Source of the DNA: an uncultured Tessaracoccus sp.
GTDB taxonomy: Bacteria; Actinomycetota; Actinomycetes; Propionibacteriales; Propionibacteriaceae
Assembly (NCBI RefSeq): GCF_947286155.1
Contig: NZ_CAMYPD010000004.1
Coordinates: 1 to 64,000, forward strand
Direction: 5' to 3'
DNA: 64,000 nucleotides
The notes beneath the pieces are model-generated. The model was not told the DNA's origin, ran no database searches, and saw only the letters and a program-made list of their open reading frames with translations. Below are positions 1-8,226 of this stretch, in pieces. Within the stretch, counting starts at the first letter, position 1. The number at the start of each line of letters is the position of its first letter. The position numbers were made by a program, and so were the translations under genes.

Positions 1-47
1 CTACACGTAAGGAGTCGTCGGCAGCGTCAGATGTGTATAAGAGACAG
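1..47. other. Nextera/Tn5 sequencing adapter left on the contig end
   Basis: Bases 7-14 read GTAAGGAG, which I recognise as Nextera i5 index 505. Bases 15-28 read TCGTCGGCAGCGTC and bases 29-47 are the 19-bp Tn5 mosaic end AGATGTGTATAAGAGACAG. The first six bases fit the end of the Illumina P5 tail. This is library adapter and not genome. Real sequence starts at base 48, and the recA gene is cut there. Confidence 0.97.
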
Positions 48-547
48 AGGCCAACGTGCGAATCGCCCATCTCACCCTCGATTTCGGCGCGTGGGGTAAG
101 CGCCGCCACCGAGTCGACGACAATGAGCGCCAACGCGCCAGAACGCACGAGTGTGTCGGCAATCTCGAGCGCCTGCTCACCGTTATCTGGCTGGGACACG
201 AGCAGCTCGTCGGTGTTCACCCCGAGCTTCTGCGCGTAGTCTGGATCAAGTGCATGCTCGGCGTCGATAAAGGCGCAGATACCGCCCTCCCGCTGCGCAT
301 TCGCGATGGCGTGCAAGGCCACGGTGGTTTTACCGCTCGACTCCGGACCGTAGATTTCGACGATGCGCCCGCGCGGAAGCCCCCCGATACCGAGCGCGAC
401 ATCGAGTGCCACTGACCCGGTGGGGATCACGTCGACGGGGAGCCGCGTTTCTGCGCCAAGGCGCATGACGGAGCCTTTACCGTGGGTTTTCTCGATCTGG
501 GCGAGTGCGTTTTGGAGCGCCTTCTCGCGATCTGCGACTGCTGCCAT
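48..547 (-). CDS. recA: RecA recombinase, N-terminal part (cut by contig edge)
   Basis: The minus strand from the ATG at 547 reads MAAVADREKALQNALAQIEK and continues through the Walker A motif GPESSGKTT (about residues 60-68), the AFIDAEHALDP segment and the Walker B region LIVVDSVAALTPRAE. These are diagnostic for RecA, the ATP-dependent strand-exchange protein that also triggers LexA self-cleavage. About 166 of the usual 340-350 residues are present. The rest lies beyond the contig end, so this is an assembly break and not a mutation. An AGAGGA ribosome-binding site lies about six bases before the start. DUF3046 lies upstream on the same strand, the usual actinobacterial order. Confidence 0.97.
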
Positions 548-594
548 GGATGTTCCTCTTCTCAATTGAAAGACGGCGAAGCGTTACGTCCAGT

Positions 595-617
595 ACTTTG
601 TCAGCGAGCACTGACAA
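595..617 (-). promoter_or_regulatory. PafBC (RecA-NDp) promoter-like element upstream of recA
   Basis: On the minus strand TTGTCAGTG (617-609) is followed after 8 bases by CAAAGT (600-595). The mycobacterial RecA-independent damage promoter motif recognised by PafBC is TTGTCRGTG, N8, TANNNT. The first block is a perfect match and the second misses one conserved base. The same stretch forms an inverted repeat, TTTGTCAG at 597-604 and CTGACAAA at 611-618. It lies 48-70 bases before the recA start. PafB and PafC are encoded in this window. Confidence 0.5.
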
Positions 618-666
618 AATTGCAACGACGCGTTGACCTGTGGATAACTATCTAGACCCAGCGTAC

Positions 667-680
667 CGAACATCTGTTCG
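667..680. promoter_or_regulatory. LexA (SOS) box upstream of recA
   Basis: CGAACATCTGTTCG is a perfect CGAAC-N4-GTTCG palindrome, the Gram-positive and actinobacterial LexA operator. It lies 120 bases upstream of the recA start, between recA and DUF3046, so recA is expected to be SOS-induced independently of DUF3046. Confidence 0.88.
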
Positions 681-711
681 ATTGCGTGCGCGACACGCGC
701 TTCATCACACA

Positions 712-906
712 TCACCGTAACCGTTGGGGAAGTTCGAGTTGCTCCCATACCGCGAGCCAGATGCGCTTGCTGTCGATGCCGTCAGCGATGGCCTGCACGA
801 CCGTGCGGGAGCCCAGCTGCGCCAGCACCGTGTTCTCCGCCCACACGGGGGCGTAGTCGTGCCCCAGCACGTCATTCAACCTTGCCCACAACTCAACCTC
901 ACGCAC
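712..906 (-). CDS. DUF3046 family protein
   Basis: This 64-residue protein starts MREVELWARLNDVLGHDYAP and contains the GSRTVVQAIADGIDSKRIW segment typical of DUF3046, a small actinobacterial family of unknown function that is almost always just upstream of recA. It starts with GTG. A TATACT hexamer ends 7 bases before the start codon, so the transcript may be leaderless. The divergent deoR-type gene begins 23 bases away. Confidence 0.85.
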   Translation of the reverse strand: MREVELWARLNDVLGHDYAPVWAENTVLAQLGSRTVVQAIADGIDSKRIWLAVWEQLELPQRLR

Positions 907-913
907 CCGGCCA

Positions 914-919
914 AGTATA
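914..919 (-). promoter_or_regulatory. -10 hexamer for DUF3046, probably leaderless mRNA
   Basis: TATACT on the minus strand (919-914) is followed by TGGCCGG and then the GTG start at 906. A 7-base gap from -10 box to start codon places the transcription start at or next to the GTG. No clear -35 box is visible, which is common for leaderless actinobacterial promoters. Confidence 0.5.
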
Positions 920-928
920 TTTCACTGC

Positions 929-1714
929 ATGCATAGTGGCTCGTCGAAGAAGCGCTCCGACCGCCTCGTTGCACTGCTCGACATGGTGCACGACCGCGGG
1001 GCGATGTCGCTCGTCGAGCTCGCCCAACAGCTCGGGGCCTCCCCCGCGACGATCCGCCGCGACGTCGCGACCCTCGCATCGCAGGGGCTTGTGGAGCGCA
1101 CGCATGGCGGCGTGCGCGCAACGGCGTCGGATGATGGGGAACTGCCCTTTCATCTTCGCGATGCGCGACAGGTGGAGGTGAAGCGCGCCATTGGGCGTCG
1201 TGCGGCGCTGGAAATCCCGGCAGGGCGACACGCCGTCGCGCTCACCGGCGGCAGCACGACGGCTGCGGTACTCCGGGAGCTGAGCGACCGAACAGATCTC
1301 ACCGTCATCACCAACTCGATCAGCATCGGGCTCCAGGCCGCCGAGCTCAGCATGGAGAAAGTACTCATCGCAGGCGGTGTGCTGCGCCCCAACTCGCTCG
1401 AGTTGGGCGGCCAGCTCACTGAGTCCACGATGAACCTCGTGCACATCGACACCGCCATCGTCGGAGCCGACGGATGCACCGTCGAATATGGCCTCACCAC
1501 GCACGACGACATCGAAGCCCGCACGAACCGTGCCATGGTGCAGCGCGCAGCGCGGGTGATCGCCACGCTCGATTCAAGCAAAATCGGGCACGTTACGAAG
1601 GCACCGATTCTCGAGATGCGCAACGTCGATGTACTCATCACCGACGACGGGGCGTCGATGAAAATGCTCCGCCGCTTCCGGGAGCTCGGCGTGGAAGTGA
1701 TCGTCGTCGAGTAA
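929..1714 (+). CDS. DeoR/GlpR-family transcriptional regulator
   Basis: This is a 261-residue DeoR-type repressor of usual length. Residues 10-70 form the N-terminal winged helix, including LVELAQQLGASPATIRRDVA and the RTHGGV signature. The C-terminal sugar-phosphate sensor has the ALTGGSTTAAVLREL phosphate-binding loop and the IVGADGCTVEYGLTT segment. Such proteins usually sense a phosphorylated sugar and repress sugar genes, but no sugar gene is adjacent, so the target is unknown. No good ribosome-binding site precedes the ATG. It is divergent from DUF3046. Confidence 0.85.
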   Translation: MHSGSSKKRSDRLVALLDMVHDRGAMSLVELAQQLGASPATIRRDVATLASQGLVERTHGGVRATASDDGELPFHLRDARQVEVKRAIGRRAALEIPAGRHAVALTGGSTTAAVLRELSDRTDLTVITNSISIGLQAAELSMEKVLIAGGVLRPNSLELGGQLTESTMNLVHIDTAIVGADGCTVEYGLTTHDDIEARTNRAMVQRAARVIATLDSSKIGHVTKAPILEMRNVDVLITDDGASMKMLRRFRELGVEVIVVE

Positions 1715-1740
1715 CCCTGGGCAACACAGCCGACGGTGCA

Positions 1741-2013
1741 TCAGGCCGCGATAGCGATACCTTCCTGCGCCATCTCGGCTGCATGCACTTTCAAAGTCAC
1801 GAGGCTCAGTACCTCACTCAGCGGAATGTCCATGGCCTTGCAGATAGAGGCCAGCACCTCGCTGGAGGCTTCCTTATGCCCCCGCTCGATTTCCGAAAGG
1901 TACCCCAGCGACACCACCGAGGCGGTGGAGACTTGCCGGAGCGTCATTCCTGCATCACCGCGAAGCTCACGCAGCGTCTGACCGATGATCTCCCGCAAGA
2001 CAATGCCCTTCAT
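1741..2013 (-). CDS. clgR: ClgR/PopR-type helix-turn-helix regulator
   Basis: This 90-residue protein is a single XRE-type helix-turn-helix domain (residues 8-70: VLREIIGQTLRELRGDAGMT through LGYLSEIERGHKEASSE). The arrangement and sequence match ClgR, the actinobacterial activator of clp protease genes, which is normally encoded just downstream of cinA as here. ClgR usually ends in a degradation tag, and this protein ends EGIAIAA, a hydrophobic Ala-Ala C-terminus suited to Clp-mediated turnover. It follows cinA after a 65-base gap. Confidence 0.8.
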   Translation of the reverse strand: MKGIVLREIIGQTLRELRGDAGMTLRQVSTASVVSLGYLSEIERGHKEASSEVLASICKAMDIPLSEVLSLVTLKVHAAEMAQEGIAIAA

Positions 2014-2078
2014 AGTGACCTACCAAACTCGCAGGGCCGTCGCCTGCGTCTGGAGCTATAACGGTCAGGCTCAACGGA

Positions 2079-2555
2079 TTATTCCCGCCCGCTGACTTCG
2101 AGCAACAGCGCCAGCGCTGCGTCGACGGTGGCACGGCGAATGGCGGCACGATCGCCGTCGAATAGGTAGCGTTGCGCGAACGGTTCCAAGCCCGGCCCAG
2201 TGATGCCGATCCACACCGTGCCCACGGGCTGGCCGTCCTGCATCGTCGGCCCCGCAACTCCGGTCGTGGCGATGCCCCAATGCGCCTCGCAGCTTCGGCG
2301 AGCCCCGTCGGCCATCTGCGCTGCCGTGCGCTCGTTGACGACACCGTGTTGCGAAATCCATGTGGAGTCCACCTGGGCGAGTGTGGCTTTGAGATCGCTC
2401 GCGTACGTGATGAGCCCACCGCGGTACACCGTCGACGCCCCGGGCACTGCGGTGAGCGTGGCGCCGAGCATTCCGCCGGTGAGCGATTCGCAGGTCGCGA
2501 GCGTCCAGCCGCGCCCGGCCAGGCGCGCAATCAGCATCGCGGCTGGATCTGCCAT
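2079..2555 (-). CDS. cinA: CinA-family nicotinamide-nucleotide amidohydrolase (PncC-type)
   Basis: The 158-residue protein corresponds to the C-terminal amidohydrolase domain of CinA alone. It has TCESLTGGMLGATLTAVPGA near residue 21 and GGLITYASDLK near 46. This family deamidates nicotinamide mononucleotide to nicotinate mononucleotide in pyridine-nucleotide salvage. The N-terminal COG1058 domain found in full-length CinA is absent, which is normal in actinobacteria. Its ATG overlaps the pgsA stop as TGATG, so the two are translationally coupled. Confidence 0.88.
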   Translation of the reverse strand: MADPAAMLIARLAGRGWTLATCESLTGGMLGATLTAVPGASTVYRGGLITYASDLKATLAQVDSTWISQHGVVNERTAAQMADGARRSCEAHWGIATTGVAGPTMQDGQPVGTVWIGITGPGLEPFAQRYLFDGDRAAIRRATVDAALALLLEVSGRE

Positions 2556-3247
2556 CAGTCTTCCGGGGCCGCCCGACGCGGAGCGACGGGAGCCCCCTCC
2601 TCAGCGGGCTGTTCCTCAGCGGGATTTTCCTCAGCAGGCTGCTCCTCACGCGTGGCAGTCCAAGCTGCGCGAAGGTAGTCGAAACCGGTGATCACGGTGA
2701 GGATGAGCGCGGCCCACATGAGCACCCAGCCCACCACCTGCAGCCAGCCGGGCAGGTGGTGCAGGTTGAGTAAAAACAGCAGCAGCGCGGCGGTCTGCGT
2801 AACGGTCTTCGTCTTGCCGCCCTTGTTCGCCGCCATGATGATGCCGCGCTTCTTCAACCGGCTGCGCAGCAGCGTGATGCCCCACTCGCGAATCAGAATG
2901 ATGATGGTGAAGAACCACGGCAGCTCAGGTTGCCCGTCACTGTGCGTCAGGATGCTGAGCGAAATGAAGGCCGCACCGGTGAGCGCCTTGTCCGCAATGG
3001 GGTCCCACAGCTTCCCAAAGTCGGTGATGAGATTGTATTTCCGCGCGATCGTCCCGTCGAGGAAGTCGGTGATCATCGCGACGGCGAACACGGCCGTCGC
3101 GGCGATGCGCATGGCGGTGCTCGCGGGGTTGATGAACAGCAGCACCACCATCACCGGCACGAGGATGATGCGGACGACGGTGAGCACGTTGGGGACGTTC
3201 CAGTTGCTCACCGGCGTCTCCGCTCTAGCGGCTTTGTGCTCGGTCAT
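2555..3247 (-). CDS. pgsA: CDP-diacylglycerol-glycerol-3-phosphate 3-phosphatidyltransferase
   Basis: The full CDP-alcohol phosphatidyltransferase signature (D-x2-DG-x2-AR-x8-G-x3-D-x3-D) is visible as DFLDGTIARKYNLITDFGKL followed by WDPIAD. The 230-residue polytopic membrane protein makes phosphatidylglycerol phosphate from CDP-diacylglycerol and glycerol 3-phosphate. The start (ATGA) overlaps the rimO stop. The C-terminus carries an unusual acidic tail of PAEEQ/PAEEN repeats, encoded by three 15-bp DNA repeats. Confidence 0.9.
   Translation of the reverse strand: MTEHKAARAETPVSNWNVPNVLTVVRIILVPVMVVLLFINPASTAMRIAATAVFAVAMITDFLDGTIARKYNLITDFGKLWDPIADKALTGAAFISLSILTHSDGQPELPWFFTIIILIREWGITLLRSRLKKRGIIMAANKGGKTKTVTQTAALLLFLLNLHHLPGWLQVVGWVLMWAALILTVITGFDYLRAAWTATREEQPAEENPAEEQPAEEGAPVAPRRAAPED
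2600..2644. repeat. Three 15-bp tandem repeats in pgsA
   Basis: CTCAGCGGGCTGTTC, CTCAGCGGGATTTTC and CTCAGCAGGCTGCTC follow one another directly. They encode a Pro-Ala-Glu-Glu-Gln/Asn repeat in the C-terminal tail of PgsA. The repeat length is a multiple of three, so copy-number change would keep the reading frame. Confidence 0.85.
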
Positions 3248-4626
3248 GATGCCTCCGCGATGAGATCAATGCCTTCAGCGTCGACGGCTACCGCGTCGAC
3301 AAAGGTACCCACAGGGTACTCGCCGTCGAGGATGACGACGCCGTCGGTCTCCGGGCCCTGGTGTTCGGCGCGCCCAACCGCTTGCCCGTCCTCGTTCGAT
3401 TCCACCAGAACGCGCAGCGGATCGCCGATGCGTTCCGCCGCGCGATGTTCGGACACCTCGAGGGCAACGTCGGCGAGCATCGCGCGGCGCTGCTCGATGG
3501 TTTGTTCGTCGAGATGCCCGTCGAGGGTCGCGCCCTCCGTGCCTTCTTCGTCGGAGTAGCCGAACACGCCCATGACGTCGAGTTCTGCATCGATGATGAA
3601 CTGTTTGAGTAGCTCGACGTCGGCCTCGGTCTCGCCGGGGAATCCGGCGATGCAGTTGGAGCGGATGCCCGCCTGCGGCGCGTAGTGGCGGATCTGCTGG
3701 GTGAGGGCGAGAAAGCTGTCGGGGTCGCCGAACCGTCGCATCCTGCGCAGTAACCCCGGTGCCGCGTGCTGGAAGCTCAAGTCGAAGTAGGGCACCACCT
3801 TGTCGGTGTGCAGCAGGGCGTGCAGCATCGACGGGCGAATCTCCGCCGGCTGCAGATAGCTGACACGGATCCATTCGAGCCCATCGACCATCGAGAGGTC
3901 GGCCACGAGGGTCTCGAGTCGTTCGTCGGCGCCGAGGTCTTTGCCGTAGCTCGAGGTGTTTTCGCTCACCAGGAACACTTCTTTGACGCCTTGTTCGACG
4001 AGCCACCTCGCCTCGGCGATGATCTCCTCGCTGGGGCGTGACAGGTACGAGCCGCGGAAGCTCGGAATCGCGCAGAACGCACAGCGACGGTCGCAGCCCG
4101 AGGCGATCTTCAGGCTCGACCACGGCGCATCCGAGAGTCGCCGACGGTGGGTCAGCCATGCGTGGCCCGGCACCGCCAAGTCTCGGGCCGCGACCGGTCG
4201 GGCAGCCGGGGCCAGCGGCAGCAGCTTGCGGCGGTCCCTGGGCACATGCGAGGCCGGGCGTTCGCCGTCGAGGATGGAGCGGAGGCGATCAGCGATGTCG
4301 GTGTAGGAATCGAATCCCAGCACCGCGTCGGCCTCGGGCAGTTCCTTGGCCAACTCGACGCCGTAGCGCTCCGCCATGCAGCCCACCGCCACGACGGATT
4401 TCACTGTGCCGTCGTGCTTCATATCGGACGCGGCGAGCAGCGTGTCAATCGAGTCTTTCTTCGCTTGTTCGACGAAGCCGCAGGTGTTGACGACGACGGT
4501 CTCGGCCGACGCGGGGTCATCGACGAGCTCGAAGCCCCCTGCTTCGAGACGGGCGGCGAGCTCCTCGGAGTCAACGTCGTTGCGGGCGCATCCAAGGGAT
4601 GCGATGTGAACGGAGTGCATGGTCAT
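3244..4626 (-). CDS. rimO: Ribosomal protein S12 methylthiotransferase RimO
   Basis: This 460-residue radical-SAM methylthiotransferase adds a methylthio group to the conserved aspartate of ribosomal protein S12. The N-terminal UPF0004 cluster cysteines are C13, C49 and C83 (LGCARNDVDSEELAARL, VNTCGFVEQAKKDS, VGCMAERYG). The radical-SAM triad is C178, C182 and C185 in CDRRCAFCAIPSFRG. A TRAM domain closes the protein. S12-type rather than tRNA-type (MiaB) is favoured by the GCARNDVD start. A second ATG two codons in is equally possible. It is the first gene of rimO-pgsA-cinA. Confidence 0.92.
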   Translation of the reverse strand: MTMHSVHIASLGCARNDVDSEELAARLEAGGFELVDDPASAETVVVNTCGFVEQAKKDSIDTLLAASDMKHDGTVKSVVAVGCMAERYGVELAKELPEADAVLGFDSYTDIADRLRSILDGERPASHVPRDRRKLLPLAPAARPVAARDLAVPGHAWLTHRRRLSDAPWSSLKIASGCDRRCAFCAIPSFRGSYLSRPSEEIIAEARWLVEQGVKEVFLVSENTSSYGKDLGADERLETLVADLSMVDGLEWIRVSYLQPAEIRPSMLHALLHTDKVVPYFDLSFQHAAPGLLRRMRRFGDPDSFLALTQQIRHYAPQAGIRSNCIAGFPGETEADVELLKQFIIDAELDVMGVFGYSDEEGTEGATLDGHLDEQTIEQRRAMLADVALEVSEHRAAERIGDPLRVLVESNEDGQAVGRAEHQGPETDGVVILDGEYPVGTFVDAVAVDAEGIDLIAEAS

Positions 4627-4638
4627 GACCGACTCAGT

Positions 4639-7206
4639 CTATCCTTCGGCGAGATTGGCGAGCACCTCGTCGAGATCCTCCGGCTTGACTAGTACCTCAC
4701 GCGCCTTCGAGCCCTCCGACGGTCCGACGACGCCTCGTGACTCGAGAATGTCCATGAGCCGCCCAGCCTTGGCAAAGCCGACGCGCAGCTTGCGCTGCAG
4801 CATCGACGTCGAACCGAGCTGCAGTTCGACGACGAGCCGGCAGGCGTCCAGCACGAGCTCGAGGTCGTCGCCGATGTCGTCGACCACCTTCTTCTCGGTG
4901 GCTGCACCAGCGGTCACGTCCTCGCGGTACTCGGGCTGCAGCTGCTGGCTGATGTGGGCGACGACCTCGCGGATCTCGGACTCGTTCACCCACGCGCCCT
5001 GCACACGAATGGGCTTGCCAGCTCCCATCGGGAGGAAGAGGCCGTCGCCCTTGCCGACGAGTTTCTCTGCGCCCGGCTGGTCCAAGATGACGCGTGAATC
5101 GGTCATCGAGGACGTGGCGAATGCGAGGCGCGAGGGAACGTTGGCCTTGATGAGGCCGGTGACGACGTCGGTGGACGGGCGCTGCGTCGCGAGCACCAGG
5201 TGAATGCCTGCGGCGCGGGCGAGCTGCGTGATGCGCACGACCGAGTCCTCCACCTCGCGCGCGGCGACCATCATGAGGTCGGCGAGCTCGTCGACCACCA
5301 CGAGCAGGTAGGGGTACGGTTCGAGTTTCCGTTCGGAACCCTCGGGTACCTTCACCTGGCCGGCACGCACGGCCTTGTTGAAGTCGTCGACGTGCCGGAA
5401 CCCGAAGTTCGCCAGGTCGTCGTAGCGCATATCCATCTCGCGCACCACCCACGCGAGCGCTTCGGATGCCTTCTTCGGGTTGGTGATGATGGGCGTAATG
5501 AGGTGCGGAATGCCCTCGTACTGGTTGAGCTCCACACGCTTCGGATCGACGAGGATGAGGCGCACCTCGTCGGGAGTGGCGCGCATCATGATCGACGTGA
5601 TGAGCGAGTTGATGAAGCTCGATTTACCGGATCCGGTGGCACCGGCCACGAGCAGGTGCGGCATCTTCGCCATGTTTGCGACGACGAATCCGCCGTCGAC
5701 GTTCTTGCCCAGGCCGACGGTGAGCGGATGGTGGTCGCCTTGCGCCTTGGGCGAGCGGAGCACGTCGCCGAGCGAGACCACTTCTTTGTCGACGTTGGGG
5801 ATCTCGATTCCGATGGCGGATTTGCCGGGGATGGGCGTGAGGATGCGCAGCTCGTTGGAGCCGACAGCGTAGGCAATGTTGTCTTGCAGGCCGGTGATTT
5901 TGGAGACCTTCACCGCGGCACCCAGTTCGATCTCGTAGCGGGTGACGGTCGGGCCGCGGGTGTAGCCGGTGACGGTGGCGTCGACTTCGAATTCGTTGAG
6001 CACGTCGGTGAGTTGGCGCACGATCCTGTCGCTGGCTTCGGTGCGGGCCTTGGGCTTCGAGCCGGGCGCGAGCAGCGACTGCTCGGGCAGGTGGTAGACC
6101 ACGTCACCCGAGAGCATGAGCTGCTCGCCGCGCGGGGGTTCGACGGCGTTCGGCGCCGGCGCGGATTCGACCTGCCCCACTTGCACGCCTGCCATGGGGT
6201 CGGGCTGGCGCTTGCCCGCCGTCACGGGCTTCGACGGCGCTTCGTCGGTGTAGGCGGGCTGGATGCGTGTGGCGGGAGGCTCGTCGTCGACGCGCGGGGT
6301 GATCTGCGTCTCAGCCTCGAAGTCGTAGACGTCGTCGAATACCTCCGGATCGTCCACTTCGTCTTCCAGCAACGGCGTGTCGTAGGGCTTGTCGACGCCG
6401 TATTCCAGCTTGTCGTTCGCTTCTCGCTGGCGGCGCTGTTCATCGCGTTTTGCCTTGCGCTCTTGACGGTGGGCGATCTCCTCGTCGGAGCCTTCGACGA
6501 GAGTCGCGAACACGGCGCGCACGCCGTCGATGATCTCGACGAGGGGGCGCCCGATGATGATGAGCGCGGCGAACAGAGTGACGAGTATGAGGATTGGCAC
6601 CGCCACCCAGGCGGTCATGAGGTCGACGAGCAGCGACGATGAGAGGAAGCCGAGGATGCCGCCGGCATCGCGCAACGCGTCCATGTTGTCGGGGCGCGGC
6701 AGCCCCTTGGAGATGTTGAGCAGGCCCAGCACACCAAAAATGAGCAGTATCCACCCCAAACCAAGCCGGGGTGCGCGCTCCACGTCGCGCGGGTTGCGCA
6801 GTACACTCCAGGAGGCGTAGAGCAGCACCGCAGGCACGGCAATCGCCAGGGAGCCGAATACCGTCGTGAGTCCGATGGATAGCCAGTGCGAAACTCCTGG
6901 CAGCGAGAACCACACGCCCCCCATCGCGACGATGGCAAGGGCAAGCAGGAACAGGCCGAGGCCGTCGCGACGGAGTTTCGGGTCGATGTCTTTCGCAGAG
7001 CCGCCGATGGAGCGGGCGAGCCAACCGAGGCCGCTCGCGAGCGCCCCGAAGGTTTTGCCGATGCCTTTGAGTATCGCAGTGCCCACACCGGGGCCTTGGC
7101 TTGCCTTGGGTGTGGGTGCCTTGGTGCGCGCCGAGGAACGAGTCGAACCCTTCGAGGATCTCGACTTGGAGCCGCTCCGCGACGAGGAAGAAACGCGGGA
7201 CGCCAT
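4639..7206 (-). CDS. ftsK: DNA translocase FtsK/SpoIIIE
   Basis: This 855-residue septal DNA pump has all three expected parts. The N-terminal region (about residues 65-225) holds four hydrophobic segments. A charged, low-complexity linker runs to about residue 390. The RecA-like motor has Walker A GATGSGKS at 522-529 and the Walker B region YLLVVVDELADLMM near 640. The last 65 residues (MLQRKLRVGFAKAGRLMDIL) are the gamma winged helix that reads chromosome orientation sequences. It acts in chromosome segregation at division. The start is the first in-frame ATG and has no clear ribosome-binding site. Confidence 0.95.
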   Translation of the reverse strand: MASRVSSSSRSGSKSRSSKGSTRSSARTKAPTPKASQGPGVGTAILKGIGKTFGALASGLGWLARSIGGSAKDIDPKLRRDGLGLFLLALAIVAMGGVWFSLPGVSHWLSIGLTTVFGSLAIAVPAVLLYASWSVLRNPRDVERAPRLGLGWILLIFGVLGLLNISKGLPRPDNMDALRDAGGILGFLSSSLLVDLMTAWVAVPILILVTLFAALIIIGRPLVEIIDGVRAVFATLVEGSDEEIAHRQERKAKRDEQRRQREANDKLEYGVDKPYDTPLLEDEVDDPEVFDDVYDFEAETQITPRVDDEPPATRIQPAYTDEAPSKPVTAGKRQPDPMAGVQVGQVESAPAPNAVEPPRGEQLMLSGDVVYHLPEQSLLAPGSKPKARTEASDRIVRQLTDVLNEFEVDATVTGYTRGPTVTRYEIELGAAVKVSKITGLQDNIAYAVGSNELRILTPIPGKSAIGIEIPNVDKEVVSLGDVLRSPKAQGDHHPLTVGLGKNVDGGFVVANMAKMPHLLVAGATGSGKSSFINSLITSIMMRATPDEVRLILVDPKRVELNQYEGIPHLITPIITNPKKASEALAWVVREMDMRYDDLANFGFRHVDDFNKAVRAGQVKVPEGSERKLEPYPYLLVVVDELADLMMVAAREVEDSVVRITQLARAAGIHLVLATQRPSTDVVTGLIKANVPSRLAFATSSMTDSRVILDQPGAEKLVGKGDGLFLPMGAGKPIRVQGAWVNESEIREVVAHISQQLQPEYREDVTAGAATEKKVVDDIGDDLELVLDACRLVVELQLGSTSMLQRKLRVGFAKAGRLMDILESRGVVGPSEGSKAREVLVKPEDLDEVLANLAEG

Positions 7207-7305
7207 GGGCCCAACTCTAGAGGCAGGTTCGCAGGTGGCTAGGTTCCCACGCCCGGGGCATCCCCTTTTCCCGTCATTTGCGCGCCGCCTGCGAGGGCGC
7301 CGGCA

Positions 7306-8226
7306 TCAGGCGAAGTGGTTCCAGCCGCTGAATTCCGAGGGCGCTCCGTCGACGGTGATCCCCTCGCCAGGTGTCACGCGGCCGATGATCCGCCACTCGT
7401 CGGGGACATGGCTGGCGTCGGGGAAGGTTGCCACGAGCGCGTAGTCCTCTCCCCCGCCCAGTACAAAGGTGAGCGGGTCTTTCCCCGTCGCTGCGCCCAC
7501 GCGGGTCATGGGGTCGGTAACCTCCAGCGCGTCACTGTCGACGTCGATGGCCACGCCGGAGCTGGTGGCGATGTGGCCGAGGTCTTGGATGAGCCCGTCG
7601 GAGACATCCATCATGGCGGTGGCACCCGCAGCAGAGGCGATGATGCCCTGCCCGTAGGCCACTTCGGGTTGCAGCGCGAGGCGCACCACGTCCTTGGGCG
7701 AGCGGAAGCCGCGCGACAAGGCCGCGTGGCCAGCCGCAGCCCAGCCGAGCTTGCCGAATGTGGCGACGACATCCCCTGGTTTCGCGCCCGAACGCGTCAC
7801 GGCTTCGCGCGACCCGAGGTCGCCGATGGCTGTGACGGAGCAGACGATGAGGTCGGAGCGAGAGAGGTCGCCGCCGACGAGCGACACGCCAGCGAGCTCG
7901 CACTCGGCGCGCACGCCGTCGGCAAAGCCCCCGAGCCAGGCCTCGTCCAGGTCTTGAGGAAACGCCAGCGCGACGACGACCGCCACCGGCAGCGCCCCCA
8001 TGGCCTCGATATCCGAAACGTTGACCGCGACGACTTTCCTGCCCACCTGCTCGGGAGTGCTCCAGGCACGCTTGAAATGCACGTTCTCGACAAGGATATC
8101 CGTGCTGACGACGGCGTTTCCATCAAAGCGCAGGGCTGCCGCGTCGTCGCCGGGCCCGAGCACGACATGCTCGTTGGCGGGGAGGTCACGGGTGAGGTTC
8201 GCGATGAGCTCAAACTCGTCGTTCAT
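7306..8226 (-). CDS. thiL: Thiamine-monophosphate kinase
   Basis: The 306-residue protein matches ThiL, which phosphorylates thiamine monophosphate to the active diphosphate. Visible motifs are VLGPGDDAAALRF near the N-terminus, STDILVENVHF, and MMDVSDGLIQDL. I chose the ATG at 8226 because it overlaps the ddl stop as ATGA and puts NDEFELIANL at the start. The longer open frame upstream lies inside ddl and has no family similarity. Confidence 0.92.
   Translation of the reverse strand: MNDEFELIANLTRDLPANEHVVLGPGDDAAALRFDGNAVVSTDILVENVHFKRAWSTPEQVGRKVVAVNVSDIEAMGALPVAVVVALAFPQDLDEAWLGGFADGVRAECELAGVSLVGGDLSRSDLIVCSVTAIGDLGSREAVTRSGAKPGDVVATFGKLGWAAAGHAALSRGFRSPKDVVRLALQPEVAYGQGIIASAAGATAMMDVSDGLIQDLGHIATSSGVAIDVDSDALEVTDPMTRVGAATGKDPLTFVLGGGEDYALVATFPDASHVPDEWRIIGRVTPGEGITVDGAPSEFSGWNHFA

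Noticed and set aside
48..547. recA as a pseudogene
   Set aside because: Its truncation coincides with the adapter, so it is an assembly end and not a biological truncation.
7207..7305. Terminator between ftsK and thiL
   Set aside because: The GC-rich repeats are short and imperfect and there is no T-run.
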